A stretch of 64,000 bases of DNA from Marisa cornuarietis (Eukaryota; Mollusca; Gastropoda; Architaenioglossa; Ampullariidae): positions 248,001 through 312,000 of the forward strand of contig SMMW01000056.1 of assembly GCA_004794655.1 (NCBI GenBank), read 5' to 3'. Each line of letters starts with the position of its first letter. Within the stretch, counting starts at the first letter, position 1. The notes under the pieces were generated by a model. The model was not told the DNA's origin. It worked only from the letters and a program-made list of their open reading frames with translations, and did no database searches. A program made the translations under genes and the position numbers. Shown here piece by piece: positions 39,735 to 49,235 of this stretch.

Positions 39735-39895
39735 TCCGCTGGCGCAACGATAAGCACGTGTCACCAACACAGGATTGCGGTCCGTCGGTTCATATCTCGT
39801 CTCAGGCACACTGTTCTTTTTTCTGCATGGGGCACCTGTTTACGGGGCCGACTGTGTTGTCGTGATATAGCCATGGGTTCTGGCTCGGCGTAAAA
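39735..39895 (+). mobile_element. tRNA-derived SINE
   Basis: A-box-like ctggcgcaacgataagcacg, B-box-like GGTTCATATCTCG, a body with ggggcacctgtttacggggc, and the tail motif ttctggctcggcgtaaaac. Full length in the same orientation as the host gene. Confidence 0.8.
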
Positions 39896-40327
39896 CTCTA
39901 ACATCTCCCATTCCACTTTTCTGGTCATTTCTATGTGACAAGCAAGGGTCCGTTTTTGAAGACTTTCAATTGTTTGACTTGAGTAAGTTGTAATCACTCG
40001 AGACTCAAGGCCTCATCAGCTCTGAATGAGCTCGTCAAGTGGCCATGATGGTAGCTTTGCCGTAAACATCACCAGCCCATTCGTAAATAATGTCTTGAGC
40101 CTATCATGCGATAGAAAGAACTCCCTGAGCGAAGGGATGTGATGGTAAATGCCAGTTAAGCGATGAGATTGCGATAGTAAGTGACAGGGATTGTGATAGT
40201 GACAGTTAAGGATTTTTTCTTCGTAGTCCTCCTCCTCCCCCTCCGTTTCTCCTGCGCACTTTCAACTTTCGTTTACTCGTGTATCTTCCCGGGTACTCCA
40301 GAGACTTCAGCGGGGGTTGTGCCAGGC

Positions 40328-40420
40328 TGTCCAGTGGCGCAGCGGTCAACATCACAGACATCAAGCTTCTGGTGCTTTTATACTGTCGAGGATCGACTAG
40401 CTGCAGAGCTAAGACCATGT
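40328..40420 (+). mobile_element. Possible SINE head
   Basis: ccagtggcgcagcggtcaac resembles the A-box region of the SINE heads elsewhere in the window. The B box is not clear. Confidence 0.35.
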
Positions 40421-41002
40421 GTTAGGTAGACATACCTGGGGGCAACTATGATGTCAGTTGTTTGACCTTTTACTGTGCGCGGTGATGTTTGTAGGTGGTG
40501 TCTTGTAGTCAGGTTTACAAAGTCGTTAGAGGAAAAAAAACTCCTCACTAGACATTTAAGCCCTCGTCATCTCGACCGTGTCTTGGATTTAATTAAGTCC
40601 TGTAGCTTTAATGCCGGTTTGGCATAAAATAACACCCCCACCTCGCCCTCCCCCCGAGGTCAAGGACAGTAATGCGTGAGACGTGCTCACCTCAGTACAC
40701 AGGAGCACTGCATGCCGGGGGAAGGGGAGCACGGTGCGGGGAATATCTTTGCAATGCATCTTCCCTTTTCTGCCATCCCGACACACACACACACTCTCTC
40801 TCTCCCCCTCTCATACTCTTCTGGCGGCCATGTTGCCTCAACCCTCGCACGCCGGGGGGTCAGTTAGACAACGATGAAGACAAACATCGCTTTATGCAGA
40901 GTGTCGTGTGTGTATACAGTGCAGGTGGATGGACAGAAGGCGGTCAGTGCATTGAAGATTGTTTTGAACTTCATTGGTCGTTTAGAGTCCAAGTTCTCCC
41001 CC

Positions 41003-41029
41003 AACACACACACACACACACACACACAA
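41003..41029. repeat. (CA)n microsatellite
   Basis: About 13 CA units. Confidence 0.97.
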
Positions 41030-41934
41030 CTTTCTTTCTTGTACGTGTGTAGATGTTTGTTAGAGACGGGAAGACAGATTCAAACAGACAGCGAGAAACG
41101 AGGTTCATATATCATTCATCATGTGATTCATAATGAAGTAGCAGTCGGTACTTTGATGACGGACTTCTCATTTTATACATTTCAAACTTGAGCGTCAGCC
41201 TTTTATTCTTTCTTTCTCTCTATCTTTCCTCTCGTCATTTTCTCACTTGGTCAGTGTGTGTGTGTGTGTGTGAGGTTCTACACCATCATTAGATGAAAGG
41301 ATTAGAAAGGTCACGTGACGACCTGCATATTAATGGCAGGGGAAAGGGGTCGCCTTCATTTCCTTTATTGCTCATTTCTTTTTTTGTGACAGGACCCACA
41401 TCGAGTTAGGCACCCTTGTTGTACATATCGCCATTGAAACACTAACAACACACTGTTTAGTTTGCTCCTTCGTCAAAGTCCAGTCAAGCGGACACACTGT
41501 TGTTTACATAACTGTGTCGGGAAACTTGGTATAATATGGCTGTTATGTAAGCTGTTACTAAAGATCACATCAGCTAACCTGCGTGACGATAGACACCCTT
41601 TATTTCTGTTTCAATCGACCTCGCTCATGACTGACACGCGTTTGTCGCTGGAGGAAGTGCCTGCACTTTAGCTGTTGCCTCCCGGCGAGTCGTTAATTGA
41701 CCTGCGCACACGCGCCTGTAGCGAGGGCTGAAAAGGAGGAGGAGGGTGAGGAGAATGGGATGAGGAGGGGGAGGGCTGTTGTGTGGGCACAACACGTCTG
41801 TGATGTTTCATTTGTCAGGTCTAATCAAGCTTTGTAGTCGGCGGCTGAGCTGTGCTCAGTGCTGTGAAGGCGAAGCAGGACATTTCTTGCTGCTTCGGAT
41901 TTTCTAAGACTTTGGCCGCCAGACTTCGGTCGCC

Positions 41935-42525
41935 ATGGCTGTTGCAGTCGGCACGCGCAAGCCGACGCGCTTCACCGGTCGTCCATCAGTGTCGGCGACG
42001 ATTTCTCTCGGCGCCTTCATCAGTAAACTACTTTTGAGACTGTCTCACTATCCTGTGTTTATCAGTCAACCACCTTTGAAGCTATCTCACTATCCTGTTT
42101 ATAGTGACTATCGGAATATCACTTGTCTATCTGTAAACTACCTTCGTGACTATCTCATTGTCTCGTGTTTATCAGTAAACTACCTTCGTGACTATCTCAT
42201 TATCTCGTGTTTATCAGTAAACTGCCTTCGTGACTATCTCATTGTCTCGTGTTTATCAGTAAACTACCTTCGTGACTATCTCATTATCTCGTGTTTATCA
42301 GTAAACTACCTTCGTGACTATCTCATTGTCTCGTGTTTATCAGTAAACTACCTTCGTGACTATCTCATTATCTCGTGTTTATCAGTAAACTACCTTCGTG
42401 ACTATCTCATTGTCTCGTGTTTATCAGTAAACTACCTTCGTGACTATCTCATTATCTCGTGTTTATCAGTAAACTACCTTCGTGACTATCACAGTGTTTA
42501 TTGGTTTCTCGAGAGTGGAGAATGA
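41935..42525 (+). other. 196-codon open frame spanning the 42-bp repeat (unproven)
   Basis: It starts at an ATG in a good context (cgccATGg) and ends at TGA 42523-42525. The first 30 or so codons are outside the repeat (MAVAVGTRKPTRF). The rest is a 14-residue repeat, CLSVNYLRDYLI(V/I)S. It lies inside an intron in the sense direction, with no visible splice sites or promoter. Most likely it is an accidental frame kept open by a period divisible by three, but it is the only array frame in the window with a genuine upstream ATG. Confidence 0.15.
42020..42495. repeat. 42-bp minisatellite with strict dimer alternation
   Basis: The unit starts tcagtaaactaccttcgtga and ends with ctatctcattRtctcgtgttta (42 bp). 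After three diverged copies, eight near-identical ones follow in which R alternates G, A, G, A, G, A, G, A without exception, i.e. four 84-bp dimers. Confidence 0.96.
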
Positions 42526-43047
42526 CAAAAATTGTGATCACAAATCGTAGTATCTCGGTCATTTTTGACGGAAGGGAGTGGTAAAGTGTAGACATTAACT
42601 CGTTAGTAATTAGTTAATTTAGTTTAAAGGAAATAGTTAATTTGCCTTTCATGCTTTTGTTTATTTATTTTTAGTTGATTTGTACGCCTGATCTTTGTCT
42701 TTTTTTTTTTTGAAGTGTTGGTTCGCATGTTGCTGCCCTTTTCTATCCATCCTGTTTTTTAATGTGGTTGGTTCACCCAGCCAGTCATTCAGTCACTTAA
42801 CCTTGCAGGTAAAGATTTAAGAAGTTAAAAATAAATGCATGTGATTATGGAGGTACACGAATTTATTTATAGAGAACCTCTATCTAATCACCATGGTTCT
42901 TGTCCCTTTGCAATCTGCAAATGTATTTGTCGAGGCATAATTACGCTAGGCACCCTTTTTGAACTTACCTGTCAGGTGTGAGGTGGCATAGTCAAGTGGA
43001 CACCTGTACGACACTCAGGTAAATTTTCTTGTGCTGATGTTTTGCAG

Positions 43048-43142
43048 AAGCCAGCTTCGCCGTGCAAGCGCGCGCTGTCAAGGACTACTTCAATCTGTAC
43101 GAACCACAGAGCCTGGCCTTCAAGGAGGGAGACATCATCACT
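43048..43142 (+). CDS. CASKIN: Caskin exon: N-terminal half of the SH3 domain
   Basis: Internal exon of 95 nt, entering in phase 1 (first two bases AA complete Glu) and ending in phase 0. The acceptor is gatgttttgcag and the donor ATCACT|GTGAGT. The peptide begins EASFAVQARAVKDYFNLYEP and ends KEGDIIT. It covers the RT loop and the first strands of an SH3 domain: AVKDY stands where the canonical ALYDY motif lies, and FKEGDIIT is the standard beta-strand after the RT loop. The Tyr at the third position of ALYDY is Lys here, so one groove aromatic is missing; the last Tyr (DY) is kept. The exon follows a 31.6-kb intron and precedes an 18.3-kb intron that splits the SH3 fold. The order ankyrin then SH3 with only a few linker residues is characteristic of Caskin and excludes most other ankyrin-SH3 scaffolds, where the spacing differs. 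Confidence 0.94.
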
Positions 43143-43276
43143 GTGAGTAGCAGCCAGACCCCACAGTGAACTGTATACTGACGATATCGATGATTGAAAC
43201 ACATTTTTAACAGGATACTGATCATCATTGTTTCATCTAGATAATTAGCTCCAAACTTCTGCTTTGAATGGCCGTG

Positions 43277-43375
43277 AGTGTGTGTGAGAGAAAGAGAGAG
43301 AGAGTATGTGTGTGTGAGAGAGAGAGAGCGTGTGTGTGTGTGAGAGAGAGAGAGAGTGTGTGTGTGTGTGTGTGT
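43277..43375. repeat. Compound (GT)n/(GA)n microsatellite
   Basis: Three alternating blocks of gtgtgt and gagaga about 35 bases apart, which looks like a higher-order repeat of the compound unit. Confidence 0.95.
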
Positions 43376-43485
43376 TTGCTTATTCTTATTTATATGAGTT
43401 CGACAGTGCAGTCAAGATAACTGCTAGCGACTGAGAAATGTTTTAAGAAACTTGTCTTTAAGTGATTTCGTCGTGTGCCTCGCTG

Positions 43486-43529
43486 TGATGTCGCCTTAGT
43501 TACTGGCGCGGCGTAAAACAAACAAACAT
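43486..43529 (+). mobile_element. SINE 3' end fragment
   Basis: Only the tail (ttagttactggcgcggcgta then aaacaaacaaac) remains. Confidence 0.6.
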
Positions 43530-44826
43530 GGTCGTTGTGTAAACAAAACCTAGGTGTAATTATGCATAAACTATTATTAGTAAGTTTTAGAGATAAATTT
43601 TCTAATATCTTGTGTTTTTGAACCTTGGAACAATTTTTTTCAGGGACAGGTAACACGTAGCGTAGTTAGGTTCATTATTTACTTATTATTCCTATACACT
43701 ATCAGGGTATTGCAAAGGAGTTGGCCTGTTGGTTGGATGATGGTGCGTGTACAGGTAGGGTTATGATAACAACAGGCTGACGACAACTGTAGTGTTGTCA
43801 GACCAGACAGCTCACAGTACAGCACTTGTTCACCTATGGTGTACCTCTCTTACCTACCTGCACCACTGACCAGTTAACACTTCGCTGCATTCCACGGTGT
43901 CCGTAAAAGCCGACACCAATGAAGTGTTCAACTTCTTTTTTTGGATATGTCAGTTGCGAGTGAAATCAGCCGGCCTGGAGGAAGTAGATTTTAGGCAGGT
44001 GCGAACTTAGTTCGTTTGACAGAGCTGCTTGTGCGGAGTCAAGGATGTGAATGAATGTGACCTCTGACCTTCCGTCACTGCAGGGTCGCGGATGCTGATT
44101 GTCAAGATCTACGTGAGAGCGCCGGTGGACAGGTGTTTAATCCGTTGTTATTTGTGACTTTCTCGAAGCAGAACATTTTAATCTGGGCTATGCACTTAAC
44201 TCTTAGTTTCCCCATCCCAACCCCCGGTGGAGACGCAACGGTCGGGTTTGTTTGTTTGTTTTTTTTCTTCTATGTTGCGCCCATGCTCGATGGGGGTCCA
44301 TGTTCGCGCGCTTCGGAGATGATGTCACAAGGGTGCGCTTGAGCCAGAAAGCTGGTTTTTTTTTTTTTTTAACGGACACACCCGCCTCTCAAATAGGGCA
44401 ATTTCTCCCATCCCTCACCCCACCCGAGCCTTACACGTGACCACCTGTGTTTGGATTTTCGGATGGGCCAGCAAGTCCAATCTCAGATGTAGGGCGATGC
44501 GAACATTTGAACCCCCGCGCTACGCACACACCAGGCTGCTCCATTCAAGCCTTTGTGCACGCGCAAAACATCAGCAAGAGGAAGGATATGGTGTAATGGA
44601 TGGTTTGGATGATGATGATGAGGTCAAGCCCTCAGTCACTGCTTGTGTGCGTGTCCTGGGATTAATTGGCCTGCGTGCCATGGCCTGTCATGGCGCCTTG
44701 CGTCTCATCGACATTGCTCTACTTTATCTACTTGCTGCAGACTAAATTATTTCCAGCAGACGACACAGAAGGACATCTGCAGTCCAGAAATCAGTGCGCA
44801 GTTAGTAGATGTTGATACCGCTTGTT

Positions 44827-44880
44827 AGTTAGTTGTTGTTTTATGCCAAGTCAGCAACTAAGGCTATCTCATGGCAGATA
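44827..44880 (-). mobile_element. SINE 3' end fragment
   Basis: On the minus strand the tail of the common SINE family is present (gccttagttgctgacttggc then ataaaac), 5'-truncated. Confidence 0.6.
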
Positions 44881-45164
44881 CCGCTTGTGCTTGTGTGAGA
44901 CATTTATAAGCAATAAAGTAGACAGGAAAAGAAGTTGGTGGGTCAGACCGAGGTCTAAACAAAAAAAAATGGAGCTTTTAGAAATTTGGGGACCAATGTG
45001 ATCTTAGAGTAAATCCGTCTTTTCATCATGTCCTTAAAACTGTCAGACTGTCTTCCGCGCGAATCTCTTCGTATAATTGTAGATTTGCTTAAGCATGCTA
45101 AAGGAAGTATTACAGAGTTGAGATATAACTTTTGTTTTTTTTTAATAACCAAAAAAATCACTAT

Positions 45165-45232
45165 AGGAAGTAGAGAACTCGAACTGTGTAGCTTACCAAC
45201 GCTTACAATTAACGACTACACCGTACAGTTGG
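45165..45232 (-). mobile_element. tRNA-like SINE head (different family)
   Basis: On the minus strand an A-box-like gtacggtgtagtcgttaatt and a B-box-like AGTTCGAGTTCTC are spaced as in tRNA. The rest of the element is not clear. Confidence 0.45.
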
Positions 45233-46221
45233 CGAGAGGCTTTTGCAGCCATGTTGAAAAACGGAAGCCGGACGCTATCAGTTCCAATTTTGGTAATAAC
45301 CTAAATAACAGCCTGACTGGCGTATAATTTTCTATTATTTTGTATTTGTTTTACACGTTTATTGTTCCAGAAACGCAGATATTGACTCAGACTCGGCAAA
45401 CATTTTAATACCAACGCACTATGATTGCGATTCAAGAAAAAAAATGAAGTTTCGAAGCGACGATAGTCAACTTATTTAAATCTCCAAAGCAAGATACTGC
45501 TTGCCTGAAGTTCGTTTCTTTTAAGTCTTTTGCAATAATAATAATTTGTGGGTCGCATACTTCATAATCGTTAAATGATTGACTTTAGTAAATGGTTTGA
45601 TAGGAGAGCGAACGTGGCAGCCATGTTGAAAAACCGACGCTAAATTTCGAGGCTGGTTGTCAACGGTAAGCACGTGGCAAACAATTAATTGACAAACGTG
45701 TGCGAGTAGATCACACGGCAAACAGGAAGAAAAAAGAAACGAAGCGAAGCTGTTTGTAAAAATTTCGTGGTTTGCGTTTCTCGTGTGTCAGAAGCTCAAA
45801 TCGACCTTTAGACTCCCTCCTTCATCAACCCCGGCCCATCTGGCTTTTTTTTTTTTTCGTCGTTTGATTGGTTGTACAACCTGCAGAAATCTCGGGTGGA
45901 CAAATAAACCCCCGTTCGCTGACGTTACAGTGGGGGGAGGGGGCAGAACTACAGGTTAAAGGTCACTGCGGAGTTTGAAGCAAGGCATCGTCCTCCAAAC
46001 CAGGGATACAGACGAAGGTTTGGGAGAATGGCAGATGGATAAGTCCCTGACTTGCCTCTGATTTATGGCTGCAGCCTCGGTACACTTCCGAGAACTGTCT
46101 TGATTGAACACAGAGCTAATCGAAAGGCAAGGATTACATAGCAGTGTTACATAGATACGTTACTTAGCTACTGTTACATAGCTACGACTCTCGTCTTTCA
46201 AATGCGGCTTTTGGTTGGTGA

Positions 46222-46372
46222 GGCGGCTCGGTCCTGCAGTGGTGTACAGTGAGGATTGGCTTTCCTGGGTTCAGATCTCGTCTCGGGTTCTCTGTTCTTT
46301 CTCCTTTTGTGGCATCTGTTTACGGGGCTGGCTGCTTTGTCACGATATATCCTTAGTTGCTGGCTCGCGCAG
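46222..46372 (+). mobile_element. tRNA-derived SINE, first of two joined copies
   Basis: A tRNA-like head with a GGTTCAGATCTCG B box is followed by ggcatctgtttacggggctg and the tail agttgctggctcgcg. The tail runs directly into another tRNA-like head. Confidence 0.75.
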
Positions 46373-46560
46373 TGGTACTCGTGTGTTGCCACCTTAGGAT
46401 CGTAAGGTAGTCGGTTCAGATCCCGTCTCGGTACTTATGTCTGGATGCCCCATCTAACCGCTGCGTTTGCTATCGGTGATTTGTGTGGGGGAGGAAGGAG
46501 GGGATGTTGCCTTAGAGCACTCCGGTTTCCTCCTTTACAACCTGTCTCTCATCGAGAAAT
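46372..46560 (+). mobile_element. tRNA-derived SINE, second copy with a different body
   Basis: A new head (gtggtactcgtgtgttgcca) with the B-box-like GGTTCAGATCCCG is followed by a body ending in gcactccggtttcctccttt. That body is shared with the copy at 52340-52620 rather than with the preceding SINE. Head-to-tail fusion or nested insertion. Confidence 0.65.
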
Positions 46561-47164
46561 CAGCACAAAAAGATGATTTTACGATCAGAATACCGAAAGA
46601 TCTTGGTTATACTGCTTGATGATGTCTTCTACCAGCACAACAAAGTTCCTTTTATCTATTACTTGCTGAATGATTGGTGGGGGGGGGGCTATAGTCACTC
46701 TTATCCACAGCAACGGAAGCAGCACAGTGCTTACGATACCGCGCTGCTAACCTGTCAACTACGAAGGTGTAACGATGTAGCGACTTTGTTGAGGCTGTTT
46801 ACGGCGGCAAAGGTATGGGACAGTCCTCCCTTCCTCTCTTCCTAAAAACCCTCGTTCTTCCTGCATCTTCCGCGTACTGGCTTTTTTTAAAAACTTTTTG
46901 GTGGTGGCTTGTGGGGAGTTGGCAATAGAAATGCCACACGCCTGTTGCCAACAGTAAAGTGTTCGGAGCTGTCTTGAGCAAATTTTACGCGGCCTGACAA
47001 ATAGAGGCACCTGGTGTTAAGCAATGCTGTTGTGGCCGCCATGTGTGTAGGTTTTTTTTTTTTAAGGAGAATGTGAAGGGGAAGGGAGTAGAAAGGAGAG
47101 ATCAGTGACCATCAGAGATTGTCAACAGACGAATGCTTCACCCAGTTTCACCAAACTGCAGTTT

Positions 47165-47345
47165 CTGCCGCCACGCAAGGGGTCGCGTCCGTGGAAAGGT
47201 CATAGAGTTGTCGTGGCTTCCGATGGCCCCGCAGTGTGCCAACAGCGTCAACTCCGTCACCGTGACGGCCGCCAGACGGCGCTCGTGCGACCGGCGCACC
47301 GGTTGTTGTGTGGAAATGAAAGGCGATGGCGGAAGTTCCAGACGT
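47165..47345. other. CpG-rich patch inside the SH3 intron
   Basis: Densely spaced CG dinucleotides (for example ggtcgcgtccgtgg, gacggccgccagacggcgct, gcgaccggcgcaccgg) stand out from the CpG-poorer intron around it. Frames are open in more than one phase, but no domain or paired splice sites convince me. It could be a regulatory element, an unrecognised alternative exon or chance. Confidence 0.3.
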
Positions 47346-49235
47346 TTCGCAGGCGCTGAAGATGGATTTTACACCTGGCTGCGGATGCTGGTCCAAAAAA
47401 GCCAAGGTCTGGTCTTTTTTTTTTTTTTTTTTTTGTCGTTGTTCGCATAATCAAAGATCGTGGGAAATACTTTGCGAGCTGAGTCGCTGGGTCGCTGGGT
47501 CATTATCTTTGTACAGCCCCCATACTTTGAGACTGTGATGTTGATCATTTGAAACGTTTTAGTTTTAGTCACTATTTAGATTATGTCTCCTTTCTAGACG
47601 CTTCCACGGGCCGGTTGCATGACAAATTTCTAATTTTAAACACCTTTAAACTCTTTTTAGAAAGACACTACACATTTTCCGAACGTTTTTAAAACTAAGA
47701 AAACGCTTTCTAAACCTGATTTTCGTTTCCGTCAGCACATTTTTGTGCAGCGCATCTAAATGGCACATGAGTGATTTTTGAAGAATAAGCAGTTTCTAGA
47801 TTTCCTTCTTTAAAACAGTTTTAAGGTGTAGAAATATGTTTATTAGGTGTGCGTGCTCACTTTATTTCTCAGATCCACATTTTTCCCCCGTTAAACTCCA
47901 CACTGTATGTCCTAACGGAAAAGCAGTTTTTCAACCTCTTCCGCAGACTGTCGTGGAATTCATAAAAAATTGTAATGAAGACATTTCGGTGTCTTGACCG
48001 TCAGCCAGTTGGCGCTGGACCTTCTGTGTAAGGGAATCGATGCCGCAAGCAGTCGTTATATAACATGAACGAGCGTCTCCAAAAGGAGATAAAGGAGAGG
48101 AAGAAGGAAGGACAGTGTTACAGGTGCGAGTTCCCCAGCAGCTCAGTTCCCACACTCGTCAGCTGGCAATAATCCGCAGAGATCATGGAGCGCGTGTAAT
48201 ATTAGTGTCTGCGTCTGCCTGCTGTGGCACTGGGCACCACGTGTTTCCTTGTTTCAAAAATTACAACTTTCTTTCAGGTCTGTCGGCAGCCTGAGATTTT
48301 CTGTAAAGGCTTTTGGAGAACGTTCCTACATAACCTTCTTTATTTACGATCCTTCCTCTTTTTCCTGTGTCAACAGCTACCCGTCAAGAGACTGACTCGG
48401 TCTTGAGGGCACTCCGGGTGGGGGGGGGGAGGATCCATTACTATTCTCGGAGCTCGCACGGGCCCAGAATTTTTGGGGAAAGAATGGTTGAGAGGGGGGG
48501 AATGGGCCGGGGAGGCTGAGTTGCTTGGGGCTGGTGATTCTGCTGAAGATACTAACAGGCTTCAAAGGGTATCGGTATCTTTAGGGTGATGGAGGGAGGA
48601 AGTTAGTCGTGTGCGAGCTTGGACCGCCCCAGTCTGTCTGTAGAGAAGTCTCGTGTTACCAGGACAACGCAGGCGGCTGTAGTGGCGCTCGTTTGCGGCA
48701 CCCGAGGATGGCAGCAGCCTCGTTGGCGTTAGTCCGGCTTACTGACTGGGTGGATGATATGTTTGTTGCTTTAAAAATAAATGTTGGAGAACGCTATCGT
48801 GTGAGATATGAAATGACGATGTGTGCGAGACAGAGAGAGACTGTGTTTATGTGTGAACGTGCCCCTCGTGTGTGTACATGTGTGATTGAGTGAGAAATAA
48901 CAGATTTTCAGTCTGTGGGCGTTTGCCGATGCAGGAGCAGTTCTTGCCAGGAGGGAAGGAGGAGCAGACTGAGAGCCTTGCTGAGGGCGGGTATGAGACG
49001 CGGGTGGCGGGTATTCACGAAGCGCACCTTGCACTGTGTGTAGGGGGCACTGGGGGTGAGGCTGCAGTTGTTTAAGGATCAATCTGCTCACGCGGGGGGT
49101 GGGGGGGCTTGAGAAGAAATCGTTATTCTGCGCTCAGTCACCGGAAGGTCACTCGGGTAATTGATTTTGATGCTGATGGTGGACGTCTGTTGGCGCGTGC
49201 AAGTCACAGCGTGCTCTTAGACAAAATGACGTAAG

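Larger units (their letters stand above)
11460..43047 (+). other. Caskin intron between ankyrin and SH3 exons (31.6 kb)
   Basis: Bounded by a GTGAGT donor and a TTTTGCAG acceptor, with compatible phase on both sides. It is dominated by minisatellites: 12402-13110, 19211-21171, 27158-27560, 31672-32640, 38738-39316 and 42020-42495. DNA-transposon remnants lie at 21428-21754 and 30744-30922, and SINE pieces at 33620-33835 (weak), 39735-39895 and 40328-40420 (weak). I see nothing specific in 11470-12400, 13115-16050, 16075-18470, 18520-19205, 21770-23590, 23765-25620, 25702-27150, 27565-28660, 29210-30240, 30935-31665, 32645-33615, 33840-35190, 35225-38735, 39320-39730 and 40425-42015, apart from short microsatellites. 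The open frames there look random and are not conserved-family proteins that I recognise. Confidence 0.85.

Noticed and set aside
46222..46560. tRNA genes suggested by A and B boxes
   Set aside because: The acceptor stems and anticodon arms do not pair; bodies and tails show these are SINE heads.
47590..47870. Possible transposon end gggccggttgcatgacaaa
   Set aside because: The string resembles a DNA-transposon terminus, but no inverted partner or target duplication was found.
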